From: Oscillatoriales cyanobacterium
GTDB taxonomy: Bacteria > Cyanobacteriota > Cyanobacteriia > CACIAM-69d
NCBI GenBank assembly: GCA_004292515.1
Contig: RDXB01000031.1
Location: 1-64,000 of the forward strand
Length of the DNA: 64,000 nucleotides
Direction of reading: 5' to 3'
Notes under the pieces: model-generated
What the model saw: the letters and a program-made list of their open reading frames with translations, nothing else
Databases searched by the model: none
Told to the model about the DNA's origin: nothing
Shown: piece by piece, positions 35,647 to 45,786 of the stretch
Numbering within the stretch: position 1 is the stretch's first letter
How the letters are laid out: the number at the start of each line of letters is the position of its first letter
Program-made: the position numbers and the translations under genes

Positions 35647-35922
35647 GGTTCGATCGGCCTCCGATTCAATAGCGAGCAGTGACAGACAATGGCCCTTGAG
35701 ACAGCCCATCCTACATCCTCAAGGGCGGTGGACATCCACCAGCTCGGCGGGAAACCACACCAACTTGGCGCAAAGATGCGGTGATACGATGGAATGGCGC
35801 GCCGCCGCCCGATCGCTCTGTCCATCAGGCGATCCAAATGGCGATCCAATCAGGCGATCGCCAACCGCCCATGGCTTCGGCCCCCATTATCCCGCCCTAA
35901 GTACGTCACCCGATCGCCTGCC

Positions 35923-38733
35923 ATGTTGAAAGCTCTGCTGGGAGACCCCAACGCCCGCAAACTCAAGCGGTTCCAACCCGACGTGGTGGAAGTCAACCTC
36001 CTTGAGGATGAAATTTCCCGGTTGTCGGACGACGAATTGCGGGGCAAAACCGCAGAGTTTCGCCAAAAGCTCGATGGGGCCCGCACCGACAGCGATCGCA
36101 AAGAACTGCTCGATGAAATTTTGCCCGAAGCCTTCGCCGTGGTGCGCGAAGCCGGCAAGCGAGTGCTAGGCATGCGGCACTTTGATGTGCAACTGCTCGG
36201 CGGGATTGTGCTGCACAACGGGCAAATCGCCGAAATGAAAACCGGCGAAGGCAAAACCCTGGTGGCCACCCTGCCGTCCTATTTGAACGCCCTCACCGGC
36301 CGCGGGGTGCACGTGGTGACGGTGAACGACTACCTGGCTCGCCGGGACGCGGAATGGATGGGCCAAGTCCATCGCTTTTTGGGCCTGTCGGTGGGGCTGA
36401 TTCAGCAGGGCATGAGTCCTGAAGAGCGCCGCCGCAACTACGCCTGCGATATCACCTACGCCACCAACAGCGAGCTAGGGTTTGACTACCTGCGCGACAA
36501 CATGGCCGCCACAATCAATGAAGTGGTGCAGCGCCCCTTTAACTATTGCGTGATCGACGAAGTGGACTCGGTGCTAATCGATGAAGCCCGCACGCCGCTA
36601 ATTATTTCGGGCCAAGTCGATCGCCCCACCGAAAAGTACATGGCCGCCGACGAATTGGTACGGCAATTGGTGCGGGATGAACATTACGAGGTTGATGAAA
36701 AAGCCCGCAATGTGATCATGAGCGATGATGGTTTCATCGCTGCTGAATATATCTTGGGAGTCACCGATCTATTTGATTCGGAAGATCCTTGGGCCCACTA
36801 TGTGTTCAATGCCCTCAAAGCCAAGGAACTCTACCTGCGGGATGTGAACTACATCGTGCGGGCCGGCGAGGTGGTGATTGTGGATGAATTTACCGGGCGG
36901 GTCATGCCGGGTCGCCGCTGGAGTGATGGCCTACACCAGGCGATCGAAGCCAAGGAAGAGGTGGAAATTCAAAACGAAACCCAAACCCTCGCCTCAATTA
37001 CCTATCAGAATTTCTTCCTGCTCTATCCCAAACTCGCAGGCATGACCGGCACGGCCAAAACCGAAGAAGCCGAGTTTGAAAAGATCTACAACCTGGAAGT
37101 GACGATCATTCCCACCAACCGGGTGAACTCGCGCAAAAACTACTCGGATGTGGTCTACAAAACCGAGATCGCCAAGTGGAAAGCGGTGGCCGAAGAATGC
37201 TTGGAAATGCATGAAATGGGTCGCCCCGTTCTGGTGGGAACCACTAGCGTCGAAAAGTCAGAGTTACTCTCGGACTTGCTGACTGAACGGCATATTCCCT
37301 ATAACCTGCTGAACGCTAAACCAGAAAATGTGGAGCGGGAGTCGGAGATTGTGGCCCAAGCCGGTCGGCGCGGGGCCGTGACGATCGCCACCAACATGGC
37401 CGGTCGCGGAACGGACATCATTCTTGGTGGGAACGCCGACTACATGGCCCGGCTGAAGGTGCGTGAATACCTGATGCCCAAGATTGTCCAGCCCGAGGAT
37501 GACGATGAGTTTGGCGCGCTGGCTGTGCCCGGTTTGGGTGGCCGGCAAAAGGCCCAGGGCTTTGGGGGCGATCGCAAAAAGCAAAAAACCTGGCAGGCCA
37601 CGCCAGAAATTTTCCCCACCGCGATTTCGGCCGGCGCTGAAAAGATGCTGAAGGATGCGGTCAGTTTTGCAGTCAAGACCTATGGCGAGCGATCGCTCCC
37701 TGAGCTAGAGGCCGAAGAATTGCTGGCGATCGCCTCGGAAAAAGCTCCCACCGACAACGAAGTGGTGCAGGCCCTGCGGGAAGCCTATAACCAAATTCGT
37801 CGCGAGTATGAAGCCTTCACCGAAAGCGAACATGACGAGGTGATCCAACTGGGTGGCCTGCACGTAATCGGCACCGAGCGCCACGAATCCCGCCGGATTG
37901 ACAATCAGTTGCGCGGACGGGCGGGCCGTCAGGGCGACCCCGGTTCCACCCGGTTTTTCCTGAGCTTGGAAGACAACTTGCTGCGGATCTTTGGGGGCGA
38001 TCGAGTCGCCGGCCTGATGCAAATGTTCCGCGTCGAAGAAGATATGCCGATCGAGTCGGGGATGCTGACCCGATCGCTCGAAGGGGCCCAACGGAAGGTC
38101 GAAACCTATTACTACGACATCCGTAAACAGGTCTTTGAATACGACGAGGTGATGAACAACCAACGTCGGGCGATCTATGCCGAGCGCCGCCGCGTGCTGG
38201 AAGGCGAAGATCTGAAAGAACGGGTGATTGAATATGCCGAGCGGACGATGTACGACATCGTGGATGCCTACGTCAACGCCGACCTACCCGCCGAGGAATG
38301 GAACCTCGACAAGATGGTGGACAAGGTCAAGGAGTTTGTCAGCACGATCCAAGACATGACTCCTGACCAGATCGAAGACTTCGGCCCCACCGAAATCAAG
38401 ACCTTCCTGGCCGAACAAGTGCGGATCGCCTACGACATCAAAGAAGGTCAGGTAGACAGCCTGCGCCCGGAACTGATGCGCGATGCTGAACGCTACTTCA
38501 TCCTGCAGCAAATCGATACCCTCTGGCGTGAGCATTTGCAGCAAATGGATGCCCTGCGCGAAACCGTGGGTCTGCGCGGCTACGGTCAGAAAGATCCGCT
38601 GGTGGAATACAAGAGCGAAGGCTATGAGTTGTTCTTGGACATGATGACCAACATGCGCCGCAACGTGGTCTATTCCCTGTTCCAATTCCAACCGCGCGTG
38701 CAGGAACCGGAACCAGAAACGGAAACCGTTTAA
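35923..38733 (+). CDS. secA: Preprotein translocase ATPase SecA
   Basis: 936 aa from ATG 35923 ([20 protein letters not shown]); the upstream open frame is not family-like. It drives protein export through SecYEG. Walker A is [20 protein letters not shown], Walker B-like [23 protein letters not shown]2 has [17 protein letters not shown], and [20 protein letters not shown] follows. The preprotein cross-linking domain and the helical wing/scaffold domains are complete. The C-terminal zinc-binding SecB tail is absent (it ends [10 protein letters not shown]), as in other cyanobacteria. An insertion around residues 520-560 ([20 protein letters not shown]) is also seen in cyanobacterial SecA. Confidence 0.97.
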   Translation: MLKALLGDPNARKLKRFQPDVVEVNLLEDEISRLSDDELRGKTAEFRQKLDGARTDSDRKELLDEILPEAFAVVREAGKRVLGMRHFDVQLLGGIVLHNGQIAEMKTGEGKTLVATLPSYLNALTGRGVHVVTVNDYLARRDAEWMGQVHRFLGLSVGLIQQGMSPEERRRNYACDITYATNSELGFDYLRDNMAATINEVVQRPFNYCVIDEVDSVLIDEARTPLIISGQVDRPTEKYMAADELVRQLVRDEHYEVDEKARNVIMSDDGFIAAEYILGVTDLFDSEDPWAHYVFNALKAKELYLRDVNYIVRAGEVVIVDEFTGRVMPGRRWSDGLHQAIEAKEEVEIQNETQTLASITYQNFFLLYPKLAGMTGTAKTEEAEFEKIYNLEVTIIPTNRVNSRKNYSDVVYKTEIAKWKAVAEECLEMHEMGRPVLVGTTSVEKSELLSDLLTERHIPYNLLNAKPENVERESEIVAQAGRRGAVTIATNMAGRGTDIILGGNADYMARLKVREYLMPKIVQPEDDDEFGALAVPGLGGRQKAQGFGGDRKKQKTWQATPEIFPTAISAGAEKMLKDAVSFAVKTYGERSLPELEAEELLAIASEKAPTDNEVVQALREAYNQIRREYEAFTESEHDEVIQLGGLHVIGTERHESRRIDNQLRGRAGRQGDPGSTRFFLSLEDNLLRIFGGDRVAGLMQMFRVEEDMPIESGMLTRSLEGAQRKVETYYYDIRKQVFEYDEVMNNQRRAIYAERRRVLEGEDLKERVIEYAERTMYDIVDAYVNADLPAEEWNLDKMVDKVKEFVSTIQDMTPDQIEDFGPTEIKTFLAEQVRIAYDIKEGQVDSLRPELMRDAERYFILQQIDTLWREHLQQMDALRETVGLRGYGQKDPLVEYKSEGYELFLDMMTNMRRNVVYSLFQFQPRVQEPEPETETV

Positions 38734-38791
38734 TCCCGACCTGATCCCCTGAATCGATAGGGGGTTGATTGTCCTGTGCCAATCGTCGTAA

Positions 38792-38811
38792 CAAGGGGCT
38801 GAAGCCCCTTG
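38792..38811. repeat. CAAGGGGCTGAAGCCCCTTG core after secA
   Basis: 20-bp near-perfect palindrome preceded by CCAATCGTCGTAA, the same flank seen at 28501 and 40496. It lies 59 bp after the secA stop and could act as a transcriptional or 3'-end hairpin as well as a mobile relic. Confidence 0.7.
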
Positions 38812-38989
38812 CTGCTTCATGGTCTGGTTGCGGGTTCCTGCTTCACGATCCGATTGCAGTGGGATCGGGTTTGTTGGCCGTTCAACGTTGGCTGTGGCGC
38901 GATCGGGGTGGCCGTGACTTTCGTTCGGAGTTGGCAGTTAGGGCGCAACCTGCACGGTATAGTTACCCCAACTCGTTTTTCGCGCAACC

Positions 38990-40414
38990 ATGTACGACAA
39001 GATTACGCCCCCCACCGTTGGTGAAAAAGTTCGCTTCGAGAACGGCCAGCCGATCGTCCCCGACAACCCGATCGTCCCCTTCATTCGCGGCGACGGGACG
39101 GGCATTGACCTGTGGCCGGCGAGCCAACGGGTGCTCGATGCGGCGATCGAACAAGCCTACGGCGGCCAGCGCAAAATTTCTTGGTTCAAAGTCTATGCGG
39201 GTGATGAAGCCTGTGAAGTCTACGGCACTTATCAATACTTGCCCGAAGACACCCTGACGGCTATTCGCGAGTATGGGATGGCGATCAAAGGCCCCCTGAC
39301 CACGCCGGTTGGGGGTGGGATTCGATCGCTCAATGTGGCCCTGCGGCAAATCTTTGATCTGTATGCCTGCGTGCGCCCTTGTAAGTACTACAACGGCACA
39401 CCTTCTCCCCACAAGAACCCCGAAAAACTCGATGTGATTATCTATCGGGAAAACACCGAAGATATCTACCTCGGCATTGAGTGGAAACAGGGCACTCCCG
39501 GCTGTGACAAACTGATCCAGTTTTTGAATGAAGATCTGATTCCTGAAACGCCTGAACTGAAGAAAAAGCAAATTCGTTTGGATTCGGGAATCAGCATTAA
39601 ACCAATCAGTATCACCGGTTCCCAGCGCCTGGTGCGTCGCGCCATTCAAAATGCCCTGCGTTTGCCAAAAGCCCAGCAGGCCGTGACCTTGGTGCACAAG
39701 GGCAACATCATGAAATATACCGAAGGGGCATTTCGGGATTGGGGCTATGAAGTGGCCACGGGTGAGTTTCGGGCGGAATGCATCACCGAACGGGAATCTT
39801 GGATTTTGAGCAACAAAGAGAAGAATCCGGATCTATCCGTGGAGGCCAACGCCAAGCTGATTGACCCCGGTTATGACAGCTACCCGCCGGAAAAACGGGA
39901 AGACATTTGCCAAGAAGTGCGTGATGTACTTGAAGCGATTTGGGACAGCCACGGCAATGGCCAATGGCAAGAGAAAGTGATGGTGAACGATCGGATCGCC
40001 GACAACATTTTCCAACAGATTCAGATTCGCCCCGATGAATATTCGATCTTGGCGACGATGAACCTAAATGGGGATTATTTGTCCGATGCGGCCGCCGCGA
40101 TCGCGGGCGGTTTGGGCATGGCTCCGGGGGCAAACATTGGCGACAATGCAGCTATTTTCGAAGCGACCCACGGCACGGCTCCCAAGTACGCTGGGTTGGA
40201 TCAGGTCAATCCGGGTTCGGTGATCTTGTCGGGCGTGATGATGTTGGAATTCATGGGCTGGCAGGATGCGGCTGATCTGATTAAAAACGGCTTGGCCAAG
40301 TCGATCGAACAGCGGGAAGTCACCTACGATTTGGCCCGCCAAATGGAGCCGCCGGTTGAGCCACCGCTGAAGTGTTCGGAATTCGCCGAAGCGATCATCA
40401 AGAACTTCGGCTAA
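38990..40414 (+). CDS. icd: NADP-dependent isocitrate dehydrogenase
   Basis: 474 aa, the usual cyanobacterial length. It oxidises isocitrate to 2-oxoglutarate, the nitrogen-status signal and carbon skeleton for ammonium assimilation. Substrate-binding region: [20 protein letters not shown] and [30 protein letters not shown] and [20 protein letters not shown] with [11 protein letters not shown] complete the active site and the NADP-type coenzyme pocket. A TATAGT hexamer at 38959-38964 could be a -10 box for a very short leader. I found no canonical NtcA box (GTA-N8-TAC) at the right distance. Confidence 0.96.
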   Translation: MYDKITPPTVGEKVRFENGQPIVPDNPIVPFIRGDGTGIDLWPASQRVLDAAIEQAYGGQRKISWFKVYAGDEACEVYGTYQYLPEDTLTAIREYGMAIKGPLTTPVGGGIRSLNVALRQIFDLYACVRPCKYYNGTPSPHKNPEKLDVIIYRENTEDIYLGIEWKQGTPGCDKLIQFLNEDLIPETPELKKKQIRLDSGISIKPISITGSQRLVRRAIQNALRLPKAQQAVTLVHKGNIMKYTEGAFRDWGYEVATGEFRAECITERESWILSNKEKNPDLSVEANAKLIDPGYDSYPPEKREDICQEVRDVLEAIWDSHGNGQWQEKVMVNDRIADNIFQQIQIRPDEYSILATMNLNGDYLSDAAAAIAGGLGMAPGANIGDNAAIFEATHGTAPKYAGLDQVNPGSVILSGVMMLEFMGWQDAADLIKNGLAKSIEQREVTYDLARQMEPPVEPPLKCSEFAEAIIKNFG

Positions 40415-40505
40415 CTCCCTTCTGACTGGTTGGAGAGAGGTGTTGTTGGGCGGTCTATATCTTCTGTACCCAAGTGGTTGACTTTCGATCCCCCAATTGT
40501 CGTAA

Positions 40506-40525
40506 CAGGGGGCTTAAGCCCCTTG
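40506..40525. repeat. CAGGGGGCTTAAGCCCCTTG core after icd
   Basis: 20-bp palindrome with one mismatch between icd and the convergent methyltransferase gene. It is preceded by CCCAATTGTCGTAA and followed by TTGCTCCACGGTC, like the copy at 38792. Confidence 0.7.
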
Positions 40526-40595
40526 TTGCTCCACGGTCAGCTCACAATCGATCAGGAATTGGATCGATTGAACAACACTCCCTCAGTATCGATTC

Positions 40596-41225
40596 TTAGG
40601 CGGGTTTAATACCAATCAAAAGCGCCATTTCCAGCCATTTCCAATAGCAATCGACTTCCTGAAAGCCAATATCTCGGAACCATTGCAGTTGGGTTTCCAC
40701 GTCCAATAATTGATTTGACGGGTCATCTTCTTCTAGCCGGTAGCCGATCGCTTGTAGAAACTTTTCATGCAAGCTGGCTGTGGGTGAAGCCACATGTTCT
40801 AAGTTGGCGAAGATGCCGCCGGGATTGAGCCGATCGAACAGGTCTTGATAGAGCGATCGCTTGCGGCTATGGCTCAGGTGGTGAATCGCAAAGCTAGAAA
40901 CGATCGCATCAAACTGACCCAGATCCGGCAGTGGTTGATCCAAGTTGTGGGCCACGATTTCCACCCGATCGTCTCCCGCAAAGCGATCGCGCACAGCCGC
41001 CAACATCGTTTCGGAAAAATCGAGCGCAACCCCCGCCGCTTCCGGGCGATCGACCTTCAACAACCCCAACAGTCGCCCATCCCCCGTGCCCACATCCAGG
41101 ATACGCCCCACTGTTTTAGGCACTTGTTCGAGCAAAGCTGACTCGCCCTCCGTGCGCCGGGGGATGCGATCGGCCCGCGCCAGATAACTCAGGGCATGGT
41201 CTGTGGAACTCCAGCGATTGGTCAT
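40596..41225 (-). CDS. Class I SAM-dependent methyltransferase
   Basis: 209 aa from ATG 41225 (MTNRWSSTDHALSYLARADR). Motif I is RILDVGTGDGRLLGLLK, the acidic motif AGVALDFSETML, then FDAIVSSFAIHHLSHSRKRS and LNPGGIFANLEHV. It resembles the trans-aconitate/ubiquinone-type group acting on small molecules. The substrate is unknown. It is convergent with icd. Confidence 0.8.
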   Translation of the reverse strand: MTNRWSSTDHALSYLARADRIPRRTEGESALLEQVPKTVGRILDVGTGDGRLLGLLKVDRPEAAGVALDFSETMLAAVRDRFAGDDRVEIVAHNLDQPLPDLGQFDAIVSSFAIHHLSHSRKRSLYQDLFDRLNPGGIFANLEHVASPTASLHEKFLQAIGYRLEEDDPSNQLLDVETQLQWFRDIGFQEVDCYWKWLEMALLIGIKPA

Positions 41226-41682
41226 AGGGCCTGTCCTTATGGTGGGTAGGAACGCTGAAACAGTAGGCGCTCTTGGTGACAATGATCGGTTTAGAACCAT
41301 TAACCATCATGTCAACCATGCAGGTGGTTTGATGCTCGTTGCGAGCACCCATTTCGTCACTTGTTTCGATTAAATACAGCCGCTACCTCAAACGATGTAC
41401 ATCCGATCGCAGATGCTATGAGGCTGTCAGTCGGTAGGTATTGCCCACCCTACGGGCTGCTGTACCGTGAAGCTGTTGGTCGGTGGGTATTGCCCACTCT
41501 ACAGGCTGCTGTTAGTCGGTGGGCATTGCCCACCCTACAGGCTCGTTTCGATCAGATATATCGAAGGCCATCGAGGCCGAAAGTCCCTGTGGCCCCGTCG
41601 CTGCAACGGATTTCGCCCAAAACGATCGCCAAATCATTAACTTGGGAACTCTGAAACCAACAGTCGCGTCTGGAAAGGTGGG
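41226..41682. repeat. 457-bp gap with reverse family D element and two partial copies
   Basis: The element at 41375-41464 begins TACAGCCGCTACCTCAAACG and ends CCCTACGGGCTGCTGTA, in reverse orientation. Two shortened copies of its core half follow in tandem (41469-41510 and 41511-41548: GTCGGTGGGTATTGCCCACT.. and GTCGGTGGGCATTGCCCACC..). The rest should hold the promoter of the sigma-factor gene; no gene is seen. Confidence 0.7.
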
Positions 41683-42363
41683 ATGTCCACCAACCCAGAT
41701 GCGCGTATGAGCTACTCTCCGCCCGTGCCCTGGTCTAAGATCGAGGCTGCTTTGCCCCAAACGCCGCTGCCGCCTCAAAAGCTGTCGAGTACCGATTTGG
41801 TGCTGCGTTGCCAAGCTGGCTTGCAGCCCGACCGTGCGGCGTTTGCGGAATTATTGCGACGATATCAGCCCCATGTCGATCGGGTGCTGTATCACTTAGC
41901 CCCAGATTGGTCTGACCGGGCCGATCTTGCTCAGGAAGTGTGGTTGCGGGTTTACCGACACCTCAATCGCCTGAAAGAACCGGAAAAGTTTCGGGGCTGG
42001 CTGAGTCGAATTGCAACAAACTTGTTTTACGACGAACTGCGGAAACGCAAGCGCGATCGCGCGCCAATTTCCCTCGATGCGGCTCGCCAACTCGATGATG
42101 GTGAGATGGATTGGGAGTTGCCTTCCACTGATCCCGGGCCAGAAGAGCGCCTATCTTCGCAAGAGTTTTATGACAAACTCCGGGAAGCGATCGCCGACTT
42201 GCCCGAAGCATTTCGCACAACGATTGTGTTGCGTGAAATCGAAGATCTGCCCTACGAGCAAATTGCCGAAATGACTGGCGTATCGCTCGGTACGGTGAAG
42301 TCCCGCATTGCTCGGGCGCGATCGCGGTTGCAAGCGCAACTACAGGGCTACCTGAATCATTAA
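41683..42363 (+). CDS. sigG: ECF (SigG-type) RNA polymerase sigma factor
   Basis: 226 aa; AAAGG precedes ATG 41683. Region 2 is FAELLRRYQPHVDRVLYHLA, DLAQEVWLRVYRHLNRLKEP and FRGWLSRIATNLFYDELRKR. Region 4 is AIADLPEAFRTTIVLREIED and LPYEQIAEMTGVSLGTVKSR, a helix-turn-helix. Regions 1 and 3 are absent, as in ECF sigmas. It directs RNA polymerase to envelope- or stress-response promoters in other bacteria. The downstream gene encodes a probable membrane anti-sigma. The symbol sigG is by resemblance to the essential cyanobacterial ECF factor. Confidence 0.85.
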   Translation: MSTNPDARMSYSPPVPWSKIEAALPQTPLPPQKLSSTDLVLRCQAGLQPDRAAFAELLRRYQPHVDRVLYHLAPDWSDRADLAQEVWLRVYRHLNRLKEPEKFRGWLSRIATNLFYDELRKRKRDRAPISLDAARQLDDGEMDWELPSTDPGPEERLSSQEFYDKLREAIADLPEAFRTTIVLREIEDLPYEQIAEMTGVSLGTVKSRIARARSRLQAQLQGYLNH

Positions 42364-42762
42364 GGTTAATCTTGGATGAGGGTCTTAGTCCTCATCTCTT
42401 GACTAAAGCTAATTGATATCACTCAGGGTTGATCCCGTCTCGATCCCGTCTCGATCTTATCCAAATTCATCGCAATCAAGCGCGATCGCAGTCAGGATAG
42501 GCTAAGGCATAGGGTGTTGAAACGTGGAATATTGGTAGAGCTGGCTGCTAACACTGTTGGCTAATGGATAGTTGGCTAATGGATATTAGCTTTAGGGATT
42601 TAGCTTTAGGGATAGAGATACTGTTCGGCTATGATTTGGTTGATCGATCGCTAGGCTAGTTTAGTTGACTCGTTTGATTGACTTTGGTTTAGTTCACAGT
42701 TAGTTCACAGTTTGAGCGGGTTGTGCTGTTGTGAGTGGTTCGTTAAGGGCTGTGGTGCTGCT
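42364..42762 (+). other. ~400-bp leader between sigma and anti-sigma genes
   Basis: No gene. It contains short tandem duplications: GATCCCGTCTC (42433-42456), TAGTTGGCTAATGGATA (42545-42582), TTTAGCTTTAGGGAT (42589-42615) and AGTTCACAG (42691-42711). These could mask a promoter or structured leader. A separate promoter would let the anti-sigma be controlled apart from the sigma factor. Confidence 0.5.
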
Positions 42763-43443
42763 ATGACTTCCGAAATGCGTCCCCATGGACAAGACCCGAG
42801 TTGGGCTGAAGCGTTCTGGTCGCGCGCTGCTGAATCGTCCGGTGCACCGGAATTGCCGTTTGATTCATTTGATTCATCTGAATGTGGACTTCCATCAGAT
42901 GCGCTGAATGGGTGCGGTGCAATGCCTTCTGACCCAGATACCGTTGCAGGTGGCGATCACCGCGATCCCGTCTCGTCCCTCAGTTGCGAGCAGTTTGAGC
43001 TGCTGAGTGCTTATCTTGATGATGAAGTGACTGACCCAGAGCGCACCCTGGTTGAGGGTTGGTTGGCCACAGATCCGATGATTCGGCAGGCTTTTCAGAA
43101 TTTGGGCGGCCTGAGCCGATCAATCTCGCAAGTGCCTGTTCCCCAAGCGGCCACGGTTGAGCAAACGGTGCGAGCTGTGATGGCGCGAATCGATCGCCGC
43201 CATCGCCGGATTCACTGGCTGGGTGGATCGGCGATCGCTGCCGCCGTGACCGCCGTGATCGCTTCCGTCAGCACCGGACAGCACGATCTAGGCTGGCAGT
43301 TGGCCAGCAATCGGCCTGCGCCTGAATCTTCAACGGCCCTCTCCAGTGAATCACCGGAAGCAGCCTCACCGAGCAGCGTGAAGGCTGCTAAGTCGGTTGC
43401 TGTGGAGCGATCGGTGGTGGAACGAGCGCTGATTGTGGAATAA
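42763..43443 (+). CDS. Probable membrane anti-sigma factor for the ECF sigma
   Basis: 226 aa from ATG 42763 (MTSEMRPHGQDPSWAEAFWS); a longer TTG frame from 42712 is possible. The central anti-sigma domain (residues ~85-145: CEQFELLSAYLDDEVTDPER, TLVEGWLATDPMIRQAFQNL) resembles RsgI/RseA-like or ZAS domains without the HxxxCxxC zinc motif. A single TM segment (WLGGSAIAAAVTAVIASVST) follows at ~165-185, with a short periplasmic Ser/Glu-rich tail. The N-terminal ~80 residues are acidic and low-complexity. The pairing with the upstream sigma factor is inference from order and domain type. Confidence 0.72.
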   Translation: MTSEMRPHGQDPSWAEAFWSRAAESSGAPELPFDSFDSSECGLPSDALNGCGAMPSDPDTVAGGDHRDPVSSLSCEQFELLSAYLDDEVTDPERTLVEGWLATDPMIRQAFQNLGGLSRSISQVPVPQAATVEQTVRAVMARIDRRHRRIHWLGGSAIAAAVTAVIASVSTGQHDLGWQLASNRPAPESSTALSSESPEAASPSSVKAAKSVAVERSVVERALIVE

Positions 43444-44227
43444 GCTGCCCATCACGAGATCCGCAGGCGAGATTCACAGGCTCGTCAATTGGCACACCCA
43501 ATCAGTACTTGACCCGACCGGTATTTGACTTGATCAGCACTTGACTTGATCAGTACTTGGTCGGCCATTGAGTAACTCGCCCAACAACTTGCTCAACAAC
43601 TTGCTCAACAATCCCGATGGAGCTAGCCTGCGCAGACCAGATGCGCCGCTGTCCCATCGGGGTTTTGTTGTTAAGGGCGATCGGGAATGGTTGCATTTGC
43701 CTGATGGCGTGATGCCTGATGGCGTGATGCTTGATAGCACAAGCCAAGATCCCCAAATGCCCAGGGGTCAGATGGCTTGAAATGCTTGTTGTCCTTGGGT
43801 GATGATGAGGAGCGATCGCCTCAGCAAGCCGGCAGTATGGACGCAAATTGGTGCGCTGGCCGTCAGTTCCCCAGCCATAGCTCAGGATTTGTGTAGATTG
43901 TGCGATCGTGGGAGCTTTTTAGGCTAAACCGCGTCTGAGACCCTATCGACAGTCATCAAGGGTTCAGTAAACGATTGGGTGCGCGATAGTCTCCGCCTGT
44001 TTAGTCCCCAGCCCGTAAAGACTTCAGAGGATATTCAGCCCTTACGTTCCTGGCTCGGTGAAGCTGGCTAGGCGAATGCTGGGGGGTGATGTTGCCGAAG
44101 GATTGCCGCTGGGTTGGCCGGCCCGGGTCATCGCGCCACACCCTAGCCCAGCGATCGAGGCCCGCTGCCATTGCTGCTTTCGCGCTTGCCTTTCTTCTTA
44201 TTTTCGTTTTGGTGTGTGAGTTTTTCT
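43444..44227. other. ~780-bp region of short tandem repeats, no clear gene
   Basis: Short frames on both strands look spurious. Repeats are TACTTGAC/TATTTGAC/CACTTGACTTGATCAG (43506-43558), AACTTGCTCAAC units (43574-43612) and CTGATGGCGTGATG units (43700-43735). A conserved-looking leader just before COP23 (44086-44227) is GC-rich and unassigned. Confidence 0.5.
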
Positions 44228-44767
44228 ATGAAGTCTGTCGCAAAATGGGCGATCGCCGGATTGCTAGCCATCAACCTACCCTGGATGGCCACAGAATCGG
44301 CCCAGGCCGGATCAATCAAATCCCTGGCTTCCTTTCAGTGCCAGCAGGTGAATGGCTACTACGCCACCGTCGCTGTGCAGCGCAGCGGCCGATCGGCTCC
44401 TGTGATTGCTTGGACGAGCGAGGAATTTAGCGACGCGGGCTACACTCCCCAGCGGCGCTGCGGTGAAGTGACCAGTCGGCTAAACAGCGTGCTACGCGAC
44501 AATGGCAACCGACTCAGTAATCTGTATCTCACGGTGGGCCGAGTCAATAGCCACACGGTTGTTTGCAGTGTCAACAACACGCAATCGGGCTGTAATCGCA
44601 GTAACGTCTTGTTTACGCTGAGTCAAACCAATCGGCGATCGAACGATCCCCGCGAAATTTTGGCCCGACTCTTTAATACGCGCGTACTGAGCAGTGGTAG
44701 CTCGGTGCAAGAGTCCGGCGGTCAACCCTACGTCAACCTAGAGCGCCTGGTGAATCAACTGTTTTGA
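44228..44767 (+). CDS. COP23 domain secreted protein
   Basis: 179 aa from ATG 44228 (MKSVAKWAIAGLLAINLPWM). A signal peptide is cleaved near AQA|GSI. The COP23 domain runs ASFQCQQVNGYYATVAVQRS, VIAWTSEEFSDAGYTPQRRC, SNLYLTVGRVNSHTVVCSVN to VLFTLSQTN. Four Cys could form two disulfides. From family knowledge, COP23 was named as a circadian-oscillating membrane-associated protein in cyanobacteria, and its molecular role is unknown. Predicted periplasmic or envelope location. Confidence 0.85.
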   Translation: MKSVAKWAIAGLLAINLPWMATESAQAGSIKSLASFQCQQVNGYYATVAVQRSGRSAPVIAWTSEEFSDAGYTPQRRCGEVTSRLNSVLRDNGNRLSNLYLTVGRVNSHTVVCSVNNTQSGCNRSNVLFTLSQTNRRSNDPREILARLFNTRVLSSGSSVQESGGQPYVNLERLVNQLF

Positions 44768-44844
44768 CGCGGTTGCTTTGAGGTTGTGCTGTGATCCCTT
44801 GGCACTGGGCAAGAGCAACCTGCATGCACTAGCCGGGATCTACC

Positions 44845-45711
44845 TCAGCTAGCGATCGCCTCAATTTGTAGGCTGAAGGTCATCGCTGCCGTTGCACCCC
44901 GGCCGCGAAAGGCCCCAGGCAACGGCGCTGTCTGTTGATGGAGGCTGCTGGCGGCTAGGGGAATGTGGCGATCGGCCGTCACGAGTCCCTGGGTGGGATC
45001 GTAGCCCCGCCAGCCTGCCCCGGGCAAAAACACCTCAACCCAAGCGTGGAGATGCTTTTCGAGACAGTCGGGATCACCCACTTCATAGCCACTGACAAAC
45101 CTTGCCGCCAGGCCCACCACTCGGCAAGCTTCCATAAACAACACTGCCAAATCACGACAGGAGCCGCGTTTTTGTCGCCAAGTGATGCCTGGTGGCATGG
45201 GGTCGCCTGTTTCTCGCTGTTCGTAAGTGCATTCCTGGTGAATGCGTTGATTAAGCTCGCCGAGGAAACCGATCACGTTGCCATGGTGCTGATCAGCCAG
45301 GGTTTGGGCCAGCTCCCACAGGGTCGGATCAAGGCGATCGCTGCCAAAACGTCGATCGCTCAGGTAGGGCTGTAGTTGACCCAACATTGAACTGGGATAG
45401 TCGATCGGCAGGCTGACGGCCCAAGGCTCCAGCAAAAAGTTGAAGGGATTCGATCGCAGGGTTTCCACTTCGCTGGCCACCTTAACCACAAGGTGATCGA
45501 CCAAGGCGGAGGCAAACCAGCACTGAATCGTGGCGTTCCCTTCGATGTCGTATAGGTCGGCAATCCCTAGGGGATCTGGTGTGACCTGCAAATGAAAATC
45601 GTGCATCAGCAACGATCCATCGCAGCGGGGCCGCAGCCGCAACACGTGGGGCAGCAGTTCCACGGGCTGGCTGTAGGTGTAGTGGATTTCGTGATGAATG
45701 CGATAGCGCAT
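44845..45711 (-). CDS. Transglutaminase-like cysteine peptidase
   Basis: 288 aa from ATG 45711 (MRYRIHHEIHYTYSQPVELL), or 294 aa from ATG 45729. The N-terminal bacterial transglutaminase-like domain (HYTYSQPVELLPHVLRLRPR) is followed by the core with catalytic Cys (RQKRGSCRDLAVLFMEACRV), His (LHAWVEVFLPGAGW) and Asp (GYDPTQG). There is no signal peptide, so cytoplasmic. Such proteins are often near peptide-ligase-type genes, but none is adjacent here. Confidence 0.88.
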   Translation of the reverse strand: MRYRIHHEIHYTYSQPVELLPHVLRLRPRCDGSLLMHDFHLQVTPDPLGIADLYDIEGNATIQCWFASALVDHLVVKVASEVETLRSNPFNFLLEPWAVSLPIDYPSSMLGQLQPYLSDRRFGSDRLDPTLWELAQTLADQHHGNVIGFLGELNQRIHQECTYEQRETGDPMPPGITWRQKRGSCRDLAVLFMEACRVVGLAARFVSGYEVGDPDCLEKHLHAWVEVFLPGAGWRGYDPTQGLVTADRHIPLAASSLHQQTAPLPGAFRGRGATAAMTFSLQIEAIAS

Positions 45712-45786
45712 GGGGGAAGCTAGGGGCATGAGGAGCGGCCCGCTCGCTATTCTACGAGGATTGCATGGGGATGGCGGCGATCGCGC

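Noticed and set aside
38940-38990. NtcA binding site upstream of icd
   Set aside because: GTATAGTTAC is present, but the GTA-N8-TAC spacing is wrong; only a weak -10-like TATAGT is seen.
43550-43846. Short frames on both strands after the anti-sigma gene
   Set aside because: They overlap tandem repeats (HAIRHHAIR-type text) and lack ribosome binding sites.
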